This document shows, piece by piece, positions 16,804 to 25,320 of a stretch of DNA of 64,000 bases. The position numbers and the translations under genes were made by a program. Source of the DNA: Myxococcaceae bacterium JPH2 (lineage in GTDB: Bacteria; Myxococcota; Myxococcia; Myxococcales; Myxococcaceae); the NCBI GenBank assembly GCA_016458225.1, contig JAEMGR010000012.1, positions 1 to 64,000 on the forward strand, given 5' to 3'. Below the pieces are notes generated by a model, which was given only the letters and a program-made list of their open reading frames with translations, ran no database searches and was not told where the DNA came from. How positions within the stretch are numbered: position 1 is the stretch's first letter; each line of letters starts with the position of its first letter.

Positions 16804-18081
16804 CTACTGCGTCCAGACAGCGTAGTTGCTGCCCGAGGTGGCCAGCGTCCAGCCCGCGCCGGGCGTCCACGCGCCGGGGCCAATCTTCATCGCCACGCTG
16901 CCGCTGTTGCCCGTGATGATGGCGGCGTAGCGGCTGGTGTCCGCGACCACGATGTTCACGGCCGACGTGGACGTGATGCCCTTGGCGCGCCGCACCTGGA
17001 TGAGCTTGTTGATCTCCGGCGCCTGGTTCCAGTCGTAGTAGTGCACCCAGTACACGGTGGGCACGCCAGGGTGGGTCAGGATGTAGGCATAGCCCTGCAT
17101 GACCTTGTCGCTGGGGAACGGCCAGTGGTTCTGTCCGCCGCTCGGGTAGCTGGGGCCGGTGTCGTGGTTGTCGATGAACGTCACCGTCTTGGCCGGCCAC
17201 CAGCCCATCGCGCCCGCGGGCTTGCCCTGGCTGTCCTTGAGTCGCCAGAACTCGTTGTACTGCACCGCCTGCTGGAGCAGTCCCTTGGTGGTGAAGTCGA
17301 ACGCCGCCGAGCGCCCGCCCGTGGCATCCAGCCAGTTCATGATGAGCTGACGGTGCGCGTCGGGGTTGGCCAGGTTGAGGTCGGTCCACAGCTCGCCCAC
17401 GGAGAAGTAGGGCGACGTGGCCGCGTTGTACTGGCCCACGTAGCTGCCCGCGTAGCCCTTCACGTAGTCGTAGCGCCAGCCGTCGTACCCGATGGTCGTC
17501 TTCATCCAGTTGAGCCACGCGATGAGGTCCGTCTGGACGAAGGCCTTGCTGTGGTCGATGTCCCGCGCCGCGCTGAAGCCGTCGCCGGAGTCCGCGCCGC
17601 CGCACGCGCCGGTCCACTCGTCGCCGGCCACCACCGCGTTGCAGCCCCACGTGGGGAAGGTGAAGTCCGCCCAGCCAGTGGTGCCCACGCGGTGGTTGAT
17701 GACGACGTCCGCCAGCACGCGCACGCCCTGGCCGTGCAGCGCGGCGATGGCCGCCTTCAACTGCGCCTCGGTGCCGTAGGCGCTGTCCTGCACGGAGAGC
17801 CGGCGCGGCAGGTAGCCCTCCAGCGAGGCCGCGTCACCCGACGGCGGCAACCACACCATCGTGAAGCCGCCCGCCGCGATGCTCGAGGCGTTGGTCTGGA
17901 TGACGTTCCACCACGGCTTCGTCTCCTGCGAGCGCCAGTGGAAGCCCTGCAACATCACCGCGCTGCTGTTGCCGTCCAGCTCGCCCGCGCTGGCCGACAT
18001 GGCGAACAGCCCGGCGAACAACCCGACGCACAGCGACACCCCCACCGTCCACGCCCGATGCATCACTCGCTTCTTGTCCAT
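16804..18081 (-). CDS. secreted alpha-amylase (GH13)
   Basis: The 425-residue protein has a signal peptide ending MSASAGE. The (beta/alpha)8 barrel of glycoside hydrolase family 13 is shown by its four conserved regions: DVVINH, GWRYDYVKGY (nucleophile Asp), VGELW (acid/base Glu) and FIDNHDTG (transition-state Asp). The short C-terminal part (PEINKLIQVRRAKGITS and later strands) resembles the small beta-sheet domain of plant- and bacterial-type amylases of about this length. It should hydrolyse alpha-1,4 bonds in starch or glycogen outside the cell. The promoter lies in the AT-rich divergent region holding two direct repeats (18127-18163). Confidence 0.95.
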   Translation of the reverse strand: MDKKRVMHRAWTVGVSLCVGLFAGLFAMSASAGELDGNSSAVMLQGFHWRSQETKPWWNVIQTNASSIAAGGFTMVWLPPSGDAASLEGYLPRRLSVQDSAYGTEAQLKAAIAALHGQGVRVLADVVINHRVGTTGWADFTFPTWGCNAVVAGDEWTGACGGADSGDGFSAARDIDHSKAFVQTDLIAWLNWMKTTIGYDGWRYDYVKGYAGSYVGQYNAATSPYFSVGELWTDLNLANPDAHRQLIMNWLDATGGRSAAFDFTTKGLLQQAVQYNEFWRLKDSQGKPAGAMGWWPAKTVTFIDNHDTGPSYPSGGQNHWPFPSDKVMQGYAYILTHPGVPTVYWVHYYDWNQAPEINKLIQVRRAKGITSTSAVNIVVADTSRYAAIITGNSGSVAMKIGPGAWTPGAGWTLATSGSNYAVWTQ

Positions 18082-18126
18082 GAACGACTCCCACGTTTGA
18101 GAGGCGCGCGGGACCTATCGCTGGTT

Positions 18127-18163
18127 TTCAAGTAAATCACGTTGTTCAAGTTGTAAATCGTTG
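18127..18163. repeat. imperfect 18-19-bp direct repeat in a divergent promoter region
   Basis: Two adjacent copies begin TTCAAGT and carry the core AAATC followed by GTTG (18127-18144 and 18145-18163). They differ by short insertions. This is the only clearly AT-rich stretch between the amylase gene and the divergent DUF4173 gene, so it may be a tandem operator or overlapping promoter boxes for the amylase. Confidence 0.45.
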
Positions 18164-18315
18164 GCGGCGTGCCGAGCGGGGGCCGGCCAGGGGCGGACCG
18201 GAGCCGTTCAGGACAGCGCCCCGACCGCTCGGTCGCTCGGTTCGAACCGGAGCCCGCGCACTGGGCATGGTGGCGGTCATTGCCGCGCCGAGCGCGCGGC
18301 CCGAGGTGCGCCGCC

Positions 18316-19863
18316 ATGTCCCTGTCCGCTTCGTCTCCGTCCGAGCCCTACAAGGTCCTCTCCGCCCACCGGTCGCCGTCGTGGCTGCCCGCGGTGACGA
18401 ACCCCCGACGCATGCTGTTGGCCGCGTTGGCGGTGGGCTACGTGACGCAGGCCCTGCTGTACCAGCCCGGTATGTGGGGCGTGTCCTTCCCGCTGGTGGT
18501 GCTCGTCGTGCTCGGGGCTCTGCTGTGGATGGGGGGCCAGGAAGGGTGGGAGCGCGCGCGGCCGAACGCCTGGCTCGTGGCGCCGCTGGTGGTGGTGTCG
18601 GGGTTCGTCGCGGTGCGGGACAGCGACTGGCTGACGGTGGTGAACGTGCTGACCTCGGCCGTGTTGATGATGTTGCTGACGCACTTCTGGGCGGCGGGGC
18701 GCGTGGAGCGGTTGGGGTTGATGGGCTACCCGCGCGTGGTGCTGAACGCCGCGCTCCAGCCCCTGCGCTATCCGCAGGTGCTGGTGCGAGACGGCGTGAA
18801 CCTCCAGGGGGTGCGCCAGCACTCCGTCGGCTTGAAGGCGCTGGGGCGGGGCCTCTTGCTCGCGGTGCCGGTGCTCTTCGTGTTCGGCGTCCTGCTGGAG
18901 TCCGCGGACGTGGCGTTCAGCAAGGCGGTGGAGCGCCTGCTGTCGTCGGCGGTGCTGACGGAGTTCGTGGCGGTGGCGACGGCGCGGGGCATCGCCACGG
19001 TGCTGTCGGCGTGCGTGGCGGCGGGCATCCTCGGGCACGCGCTGCGGAGGCGGAGCTTCGTGGAGGCGGGAGAGCAGGAGGAGGCGCCGGTCGCGCCTCG
19101 CCTGGGGCTCATCGAGGCGCTCACGCTGGTGGTCACGGTGGACGCGCTGTTCCTCGTCTTCGCCGCGTTCCAGGTCATGTACCTGTTCATCGGGGACGCG
19201 ACGTCACCGGCGCCTGGGTACACCTATGCGCAGTATGCGCGTCAGGGCTTCTCCGAGCTGGTGCTCGTCTCCGCGCTGACGCTGGGGTTGGTGATGGCCC
19301 TGGCGCGATGGACGCGCCGCGAGTCTCGCTCCGCCGAGCTGCTGTTCCGTGGCGCGACGTCCGTGATGGTGGCGCTCACGCTGGTCATCCTCGCCTCGGC
19401 CGTGAAGCGGATGGGGCTCTACGAGGATGCCTTCGGCTACACGCAGCTTCGCCTCTACACGCACGTCTTCATGTTCGCGCTGGGCGGCGTGCTGACCTGG
19501 CGCGCGGTGACGCTCTGGTGGCGGCCCGAGCGCTTCGCGGTGGGCGCGTTCGTCACGGCGCTGGGTGCGGTGCTGGCGCTCAATGTCATCAACCCCGATG
19601 CGTTCATCGTCCGGCACAACCTGGCGCGCGTGGAGGGGGATGAGCTGCCGGACCTCGACTACCTGATGGGTCTGTCCGCGGACGCGGCGCCCGAGGTGCT
19701 GGCGCTGCTGTCCGAGCGAGAGCCGGAGTGGACGGCGCGGTTCTTCCATCGCTTCGTGCTGCACCCCGGCGCGGGGCCCGAGAGCGCGTGGCGGGAGTGG
19801 AACCTGGCGCGTCGGCACGCGACCTTGCTGGCGGACCGCGTCGCGAAGCCCGCCGCGGAGTAG
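18316..19863 (+). CDS. DUF4173-family membrane protein
   Basis: ATG 18316 gives 515 residues with roughly 11-12 membrane spans. The segment AFQVMYLFIGD followed by TYAQYARQGFSELVLVSALTL is the feature I associate with DUF4173 proteins of unknown function. After the last span (ALGAVLALNVINPDAFI) a conserved-looking soluble tail starts with RHNLARVEGDELPDLDYLMGLS. The function is unknown in the family. It is divergent from the amylase gene and shares its promoter region. A hairpin follows the stop. Confidence 0.7.
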   Translation: MSLSASSPSEPYKVLSAHRSPSWLPAVTNPRRMLLAALAVGYVTQALLYQPGMWGVSFPLVVLVVLGALLWMGGQEGWERARPNAWLVAPLVVVSGFVAVRDSDWLTVVNVLTSAVLMMLLTHFWAAGRVERLGLMGYPRVVLNAALQPLRYPQVLVRDGVNLQGVRQHSVGLKALGRGLLLAVPVLFVFGVLLESADVAFSKAVERLLSSAVLTEFVAVATARGIATVLSACVAAGILGHALRRRSFVEAGEQEEAPVAPRLGLIEALTLVVTVDALFLVFAAFQVMYLFIGDATSPAPGYTYAQYARQGFSELVLVSALTLGLVMALARWTRRESRSAELLFRGATSVMVALTLVILASAVKRMGLYEDAFGYTQLRLYTHVFMFALGGVLTWRAVTLWWRPERFAVGAFVTALGAVLALNVINPDAFIVRHNLARVEGDELPDLDYLMGLSADAAPEVLALLSEREPEWTARFFHRFVLHPGAGPESAWREWNLARRHATLLADRVAKPAAE

Positions 19864-19890
19864 CCGCTGCCCACCGCGCGACGCTCGCCA

Positions 19891-19907
19891 GCCCGGGAGT
19901 GCCGGGC
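19891..19907. terminator. short hairpin after the DUF4173 gene
   Basis: GCCCGG and CCGGGC form a 6-bp stem with a 5-base loop 28 bp after the stop codon. No T-tract follows. Position and symmetry suggest a weak terminator. Confidence 0.35.
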
Positions 19908-19984
19908 GCTCTCCGCGACAGCGCGCCGTGCTGGAATGGTGCGGGTGCCGAGGGTTCCATCGGCACCTCAACTCGGGGGAATCC

Positions 19985-21268
19985 ATGTCGCCACCGTCGC
20001 TGTCGCGGGTGTTGGTCTGCGTCGTGTCCCTGGCCGTGGGCGCGTCGTGTCGCACGTCGCACTCACCGCCCCCCACGCCGCCCGAGGAGACCCCGTGTCG
20101 CGCCTCGATGGTCGCTCCCACCGCGACGCGCGAGAAGTTCCTCACCGTCGCGCGGAAGGTCCCCGGTGAGTATGTCGTCGTGCTCGCCGAGCCCGCGCGA
20201 GAGCTGAGCGCGCAGGAGGTCTCCGCGAGCGTCGCGCAGCTCTCCGCGCGCCATGGCGGCACGCCGTTCCAGGTCTACGCGCACGCGCTGCGCGGCTTCG
20301 CCAGCCGCATGACCGAGGCGCAGGCGCGGGCCATGGCCGCGGCGCCCGAGGTGGCGCTCGTGCAGGAGAACGGCGTGCTGCGATTGGAGGAAACGCAGAC
20401 GGGCGCGACGTGGGGGCTCGACCGCATGGATCAGCGCGACCTCCCGTTGAATCAGCAGTACCTGTATCGCCGGAGCGGGCGCGGCGTGCACGTGTACCTG
20501 CTCGATACGGGCATCCGTCCCACGCATCGGGAGTTCGGTGGGCGGGCCGACGCTCCGTTCGACTCCGCGGAGGTGGGAGGCAAGGGCATCGACTGCCATG
20601 GCCACGGCACGCACGTGGCCGCCACGGTGGGCGGACGCATGTATGGCATGGCGAAGGACGCGCAGCTCCACGCGGTGCGGGTGCTCGGCTGCACCGGAGG
20701 CGGCACGACGGCCGGGGTGGTGGCGGGCGTGGACTGGGTCGCGGAGCACCATCAGTCTCCCGCGGTGGCGAACATGAGCCTGGGCGGACCGGTGGACGCG
20801 GTCCTGGACGAGGCGGTGCGCCGGGCTGTCCACGCGGGCGTCACGTTCGTGGTGGCGGCGGGCAACGAGAGCGAGGACGCATGTCAGCACTCTCCGGCGC
20901 GAGTCGATGAAGCGCTGAGCGTGGGCGCCACCAACGTGGGAGACGCTCGCGCCTCGTTCTCCAACTATGGCCAGTGCGTGGACCTCTTCGCGCCGGGAGA
21001 GGGCATCGTGTCGGCCTGGATTACCGATGACTCGGCCACGCAGGTGCTGAGCGGCACGTCCATGGCGAGCCCACACGTCACGGGGGCCGTGGCGCTCTAC
21101 CTGGAAGAGAACCCCACGGCCTCGCCCGAGGCGGTGGCGCGCGCGCTGGTGGACAACGCGACGCCCGACAAGGTGAGCCATGCGGGGCGCTGCTCGCCCA
21201 CGCGGATGGCGTTCTCGGGCTTCATCTCGCCCGTGCAGCAGCCCACGGTTCGTCAGGGCGCCGAGTAG
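19985..21268 (+). CDS. subtilisin-like serine protease (S8, proteinase K type)
   Basis: ATG 19985 gives 427 residues with a lipobox-like signal end (SLAVGASC), so it may be a lipoprotein or cleaved secretory protein. A propeptide-inhibitor I9 domain (PGEYVVVLAEP to VALVQENGVLRLEE) precedes the catalytic domain. The triad is visible as VYLLDTGIR (Asp), GHGTHVAATVGG (His) and GTSMASPHVTG (Ser), with the oxyanion Asn in AAGNES. The GATWGLDRMDQ start of the mature enzyme is typical of the proteinase K subfamily. It probably digests extracellular protein after self-cleavage of the propeptide. It ends 3 bp before the convergent amidohydrolase gene. Confidence 0.94.
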   Translation: MSPPSLSRVLVCVVSLAVGASCRTSHSPPPTPPEETPCRASMVAPTATREKFLTVARKVPGEYVVVLAEPARELSAQEVSASVAQLSARHGGTPFQVYAHALRGFASRMTEAQARAMAAAPEVALVQENGVLRLEETQTGATWGLDRMDQRDLPLNQQYLYRRSGRGVHVYLLDTGIRPTHREFGGRADAPFDSAEVGGKGIDCHGHGTHVAATVGGRMYGMAKDAQLHAVRVLGCTGGGTTAGVVAGVDWVAEHHQSPAVANMSLGGPVDAVLDEAVRRAVHAGVTFVVAAGNESEDACQHSPARVDEALSVGATNVGDARASFSNYGQCVDLFAPGEGIVSAWITDDSATQVLSGTSMASPHVTGAVALYLEENPTASPEAVARALVDNATPDKVSHAGRCSPTRMAFSGFISPVQQPTVRQGAE

Positions 21269-21271
21269 CGC

Positions 21272-22879
21272 TCAGGCATACGCACGCGTGAGCACGTCCT
21301 GGAGCGCCGGCGGCAGGTTGTGCTGCTGGCCCACGCGCTCCAGGTGGGTCGCGTCCACGGCGAGCGCGTCCAGCGGCACCGAGGGCGCGATGCCCGTGGC
21401 GTCCGCGAGCAGCTCGGGCACCAGTGCCGCCATGTCGCCGTGCTCCAGGTCTTGCTCCATGTCGAGCGCGAGCACGAAGGGGCGCTCGTGGGCGTCCTTC
21501 GCCCCCGCGCGATGACGTGTCTGGATGAAGCCGGGCAGGTCCGAGAGCGCGGCCTCCAGTGTGGCGCTGGCCTGGGTCAGTTTCAGGCCCGCCAGCTCGG
21601 AGCCCGGGGTCTCCAACGCGAAGGCCTTCGGCGCTCCGGCGACCGGGAGGATTTCGAGCGGCGCGCCGGGCGAGGCCCACAGGCTTCGCATCAGGTTCTC
21701 GGCGCCGCAGCGTGGCACGCCATGCACCACCACGAGCTGGACCTCCGCCTCGGTGGCATCCACGAGGAGCGAGTAGGGGTCGCCCGTCGTTCCCGCGATG
21801 GCGACCACGTCCGCCAAGGCCCCCGCGCGCAGCGTCCCCAGCTCCGCGCTCCAGCCGAGGCACGCGGCCGGCTCGCGGGTGACCAGGCTCACCAGTCGCT
21901 GCTCATCGAGGCGACCGCCCTGCGCCGCGGAGACCCACCGCGCCACCTTGAGTTCTTCCAGCAGGTTCTTGCTGCCCGTGGGCGACCAATCACAGCCGAG
22001 CGACAGCGGCACGCCCGCGTCGAGCACCGCGTTCAAGTCCAGCGTCCGCCCATAGAGCAGCAGGTTGCTGAAGGGAGACCAGACCGCCTTCGCGCCCGCG
22101 CGAGCAAGGGCCACGTAGTCCTCGGGCTGGAGCGCGAGCGCGTGCACGCCCACGAGCGAAGGCGCGAGCAAGGCGTTCGCCTGGAGGTCGACGAAGTGCT
22201 GACGCGCGCTCGCGTCGGTGCCTTCGGACAGGTGGTAGAAGAACGCCGGGTAGCGCGTGAGCGAGCGGCGGAACGCGGCGATGTCCTCGGGCACGGGGCG
22301 CAGGTCGGGCACCAGCGTGTTGGCCTCGGGGAGGCGCGCGTCGTCGGTCTGCTCGACGTTGCGCATGGCGCCGCGAAACAAGCGGATGCCGCCCGCGACC
22401 TGGGTCTTGATGCCCTGGCCCGTGGTCGTTCCCGCCAGCAGGGCCTTGGCCTCGACGTAGCGGACGATGGCGCGCGCTGTCTCCGGCACGGCGGCCAGCG
22501 CGTGCAGCGGCAGGGAGATGCTGGACTTGTATTCCGCGTGGCGCGGCCACTGGTCGCGGTTGTGATACGCGGCCGGCACGCGCCAGAGCGGCAGGATGTT
22601 GTAGGCGAAGTGATTGTGCAGGTCGATGAGGCCCGGATAGAGCGTGGCGCGGGTGTCGATGACAGGCGCGGACTCGAAGCCCGGAGGCAGCGGCTCGCCC
22701 GGGCGGAGCACCGCCTCCAGCCGACCCTGGCGAATGGCGAGCCGTCCCGCGTCGATGACCGCGTTCGCGTCGTTCATCGTCACGAGCCGTCCCTTCAGCA
22801 CGAAGGTCGAGCCCGTGTCCGTGTCCACCTCGCCCTCTCGGAGCGGCGCGGGGGCGCGGACCTTGTCGCGTGAGTTCAT
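21272..22879 (-). CDS. metal-dependent amidohydrolase
   Basis: The 535-residue protein is of the amidohydrolase superfamily (TrzA/AtzA-like arrangement). It has an N-terminal beta segment (LKGRLVTMNDANAVIDAG), the metal-binding PGLIDLHNHF at the first barrel strand, and a His in VGVHALAL. The late Asp is in LSLGCDWSPTGSKNLLEELKVA, a motif typical of deaminase/chlorohydrolase relatives. It would hydrolyse a C-N bond in a cyclic or amide substrate using a bound metal; the substrate cannot be read. The C-terminal 150 residues extend beyond the usual domain. The small gene upstream ends 9 bp before its start, so they form an operon. Confidence 0.83.
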   Translation of the reverse strand: MNSRDKVRAPAPLREGEVDTDTGSTFVLKGRLVTMNDANAVIDAGRLAIRQGRLEAVLRPGEPLPPGFESAPVIDTRATLYPGLIDLHNHFAYNILPLWRVPAAYHNRDQWPRHAEYKSSISLPLHALAAVPETARAIVRYVEAKALLAGTTTGQGIKTQVAGGIRLFRGAMRNVEQTDDARLPEANTLVPDLRPVPEDIAAFRRSLTRYPAFFYHLSEGTDASARQHFVDLQANALLAPSLVGVHALALQPEDYVALARAGAKAVWSPFSNLLLYGRTLDLNAVLDAGVPLSLGCDWSPTGSKNLLEELKVARWVSAAQGGRLDEQRLVSLVTREPAACLGWSAELGTLRAGALADVVAIAGTTGDPYSLLVDATEAEVQLVVVHGVPRCGAENLMRSLWASPGAPLEILPVAGAPKAFALETPGSELAGLKLTQASATLEAALSDLPGFIQTRHRAGAKDAHERPFVLALDMEQDLEHGDMAALVPELLADATGIAPSVPLDALAVDATHLERVGQQHNLPPALQDVLTRAYA

Positions 22880-22888
22880 GGCGTGTCC

Positions 22889-23227
22889 TCAATGGGGAAT
22901 GCGTGGGTCCTTCGGAGTGCTTCCCGACGGTTCGGACCGCTGCTCGCCACGGGCGAACACCACCAGGGGCAGCGCGTGGGGCACGGCCTCGTTCGTGTCC
23001 CGCGAGGCATGGAGCACGAGGCTGCCGTCTTCTCGCAGCGACGCACGCACCGCCACCCGCGCGGCCTGCGCGGCATCCTCTTCCGTGCGCCACGTCTCGA
23101 CCCGGTACTCATTGGCCGCGGTGCGCGCGAGGTTCCGCCCCGTGTCCAGCGCGAGGCGGATCGCGTCCGCGAGCGTGCGAACCTGGGCCACGCGCTGCGC
23201 GTCGTCGAGGATGACAGGTGCGGTCAT
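22889..23227 (-). CDS. small hypothetical protein, operon partner of the amidohydrolase
   Basis: ATG 23227 gives 112 residues; GGGGGAG lies immediately before it. The protein is soluble, starts MTAPVILDDAQRVAQVRTLADAIRLALD (amphipathic helix) and then has a beta-prone middle (YRVETWRTEEDAAQAARVAVRASL). No family is recognised. It is separated from the amidohydrolase gene by nine bases and is likely co-expressed with it. Confidence 0.6.
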   Translation of the reverse strand: MTAPVILDDAQRVAQVRTLADAIRLALDTGRNLARTAANEYRVETWRTEEDAAQAARVAVRASLREDGSLVLHASRDTNEAVPHALPLVVFARGEQRSEPSGSTPKDPRIPH

Positions 23228-23424
23228 GACTCCCCCGATACCGGCGAGGCCACGCGGCGCCACCGCCTGGCGACAGGATGCCCCGGGAGCCTTGCCCGCG
23301 CATCGAAGGTGCCTTGGCCCTCCAGGGAGGGGTCGCGTCTACCCAGGACGGTGTCTAGACTTGCGCGGCGCCGGGGGTGCCCGGGACGTCTCGAACAGGC
23401 GAGGCGGTTGAGGAAGGACCTTGC

Positions 23425-23886
23425 GTGCCCGCCACGCCGCGCTCCGTCGTGCTCGATACCAACGTCGTGTTGGATCTGTTTGTTTTCGATGACGCATGGG
23501 CTCGTCCGCTGCGAGCGCCCTTGGAGCAGGGCGAGCTGGTCGCGTGGGTGGACGCCGCGACGTTGAGAGAGCTGGAGCTGGTGCTGGCCTATCCCTCCTT
23601 CGCGCTGGAGGCGGTGGCGCAGCGTGCCGTCCTGGTGCGCTATCAATCGCTCACACGGGTGTCCTCGCTGGACGGGCCCGCCCGCGAGCTGCCTCGCTGC
23701 CGTGACGCGGATGATCAGAAGTTCCTGGAGCTGGCGGATCGCTCGGGCGCGGCCTGGCTGGTGAGCAAGGACAGACGGCTGTTATCCATGGCCGGTGGCC
23801 AGCGGCTTCCCTTCGACATCCTCTCTCCCCGGCAGGCCGCCAGACGGCTTTTGCACGTGGATCCGGAGGTCACCCCGCGGCCGTAA
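23425..23886 (+). CDS. PIN-domain protein (putative toxin, VapC-like)
   Basis: GTG 23425 is favoured over an upstream ATG because AGGAAGG sits 7 bases before it; this gives 153 residues. PIN-domain acidic residues are visible in SVVLDTNVVLDLFVF (first Asp), LRELELVL (Glu), RCRDADDQKFLELA and LVSKDRRLL (final Asp). It is the type called putative toxin-antitoxin PIN family. PIN proteins are Mg2+-dependent RNases, often inhibited by a small antitoxin encoded just upstream. No antitoxin-like gene is beside it; the only small neighbour (22889-23227) is divergent and does not look DNA-binding. Confidence 0.8.
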   Translation: MPATPRSVVLDTNVVLDLFVFDDAWARPLRAPLEQGELVAWVDAATLRELELVLAYPSFALEAVAQRAVLVRYQSLTRVSSLDGPARELPRCRDADDQKFLELADRSGAAWLVSKDRRLLSMAGGQRLPFDILSPRQAARRLLHVDPEVTPRP

Positions 23887-24048
23887 GTCAGTGTCACGTG
23901 CGATGTCTCACGGGACCCGCAGTGTCATTTGCGCCTCGCGCTCACGGGGGACGAACGCGAGGGGCCTTGCCCGCGACTGGCTTGCCATGCGCGAATTCCA
24001 TGGTGGGCACGTTCGCTGACAGTTCCCCCAACAAAGGAAGTGCTTCTC

Positions 24049-25152
24049 ATGAACAAGAGCCTGCGTGATCGTCTTGGATGGTTGGCCCTCGGAGTCTCGC
24101 TGCTGGGTGCGTGCGGTGGACCCGGCGAGGAACTCTCCGACGCCACACCGGTGCTGGCCGAGAGTGACTCGGCACTGCAGTCCTCGGATGTCTCGGTGGT
24201 GTTGAGCACGGCTCAGTCCAGCTTCGACTCCGCCGACGCCGTGAAGTTGTCCGTGAGCTTCACCAACATCTCTCCGCGCCCCGTCAGCCTGCTGCGCTGG
24301 TTCATGCCGCTGGATGGAATGGAGGAGCCGCTGTTCCAGGTCACGCTCGACGGCAAGCCCGTGCCGTTCCTGGGGCCTCACTACAAGCGTCCCATGCCCG
24401 CGGAGGTCGACTACCGCCGGCTGCATCCGGGAGAGACCATCTCGGGGCCCGTGATTCTCTCGGACCTCTATGACCTGTCTCGCTCGGGCCGCTACGTGGT
24501 GCGCTTCCGCGTGGATCGCTCGAAGCTGCACGGCTCCGGCAAGGCGGGCGCGCTGCTCCAGTCCAACGAGGTGTCGCTGTGGATCTCCGGCCGCGCCAAC
24601 GCGCGACTGGAGGCGGATGCGCCCGTGTATCCGCTCACCGCCAACCTGTCCTATACGAAGTGCGACGCCACCCAGCAGGCCACCGTCCTCCAGGCCGTGA
24701 ACGCGGCGTCGAACTATGCGAACGGCGCCACGAGCTACCTGGGCGGCCCGTCGTCCGCGACGTCGCGCTACACCACCTGGTTCGGGGCGTTCTCCTCGGC
24801 CGGCTGGAACACGGCGGCGAGCCACTTCACGTCCATCAAGAACGCCTTCGACACCAAGCCGGTGACGGTCGACTGCGGCTGCAAGAAGACCTACTACGCC
24901 TACGTCTACCCGAATCAGCCGTACAAGATTTACGTGTGCAAGGCGTTCTGGTCCGCGCCGATGACGGGCACGGACTCCAAGGGCGGCACGCTCATCCACG
25001 AGATGAGCCACTTCACCGCGACGGCTGGCACGGATGACTGGGTCTACGGCCAGAGTGGAGCGCAGAGCCTCGCCCTGTCGGATCCGAGCCAGGCGCTCGA
25101 TAACGCCGACAGCCACGAGTACTTCGCGGAGAACAACCCGAGCCTGCCGTAG
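24049..25152 (+). CDS. M35-family metalloendopeptidase (aspzincin) lipoprotein
   Basis: ATG 24049, preceded by AAAGGAAG, gives 367 residues with a lipobox (LLGAC). Residues about 45-190 form an immunoglobulin-like prodomain (VKLSVSFTNISPRPVSLLRW). The C-terminal 150 residues are the deuterolysin-type catalytic domain, with the zinc site HEMSH and the aspzincin motif GTDDWVYG, and Cys pairs (CDA, CGCKK, VCKAF). It matches peptidyl-Lys metalloendopeptidases, which cut before lysine outside the cell. It is monocistronic and followed by a clear hairpin at 25166-25190. Confidence 0.92.
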   Translation: MNKSLRDRLGWLALGVSLLGACGGPGEELSDATPVLAESDSALQSSDVSVVLSTAQSSFDSADAVKLSVSFTNISPRPVSLLRWFMPLDGMEEPLFQVTLDGKPVPFLGPHYKRPMPAEVDYRRLHPGETISGPVILSDLYDLSRSGRYVVRFRVDRSKLHGSGKAGALLQSNEVSLWISGRANARLEADAPVYPLTANLSYTKCDATQQATVLQAVNAASNYANGATSYLGGPSSATSRYTTWFGAFSSAGWNTAASHFTSIKNAFDTKPVTVDCGCKKTYYAYVYPNQPYKIYVCKAFWSAPMTGTDSKGGTLIHEMSHFTATAGTDDWVYGQSGAQSLALSDPSQALDNADSHEYFAENNPSLP

Positions 25153-25165
25153 TCCCTTGCGCATG

Positions 25166-25190
25166 CGGTGGGGACGCTGAGCCCCCACCG
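25166..25190 (+). terminator. hairpin after the M35 protease gene
   Basis: CGGTGGGG and CCCCACCG form a perfect 8-bp stem with a 9-base loop, 14 bp after the stop codon. There is no T-tract, as elsewhere in the window. Confidence 0.5.
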
Positions 25191-25320
25191 AGGCAGGTCC
25201 GAGCCCTGGCGCGCCGATGCCTGGCGCGCTGGGGACCGGGCAGGCGCAGGTCCGTACCGCGAGTCAAAAACGCGTTCAAACCTTGGAGGTGAGGGCCAAG
25301 TCGGTCCATCCTGCGCCCCG

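Noticed and set aside
18236-18254. tRNA T-arm-like sequence GGTTCGAACC
   Set aside because: No matching acceptor, D or anticodon arms can be folded around it; it is only a short palindrome.
23929-24048. Longer N-terminus for the M35 protease
   Set aside because: The extension lacks a signal peptide, while ATG 24049 has a good Shine-Dalgarno and a lipoprotein signal.
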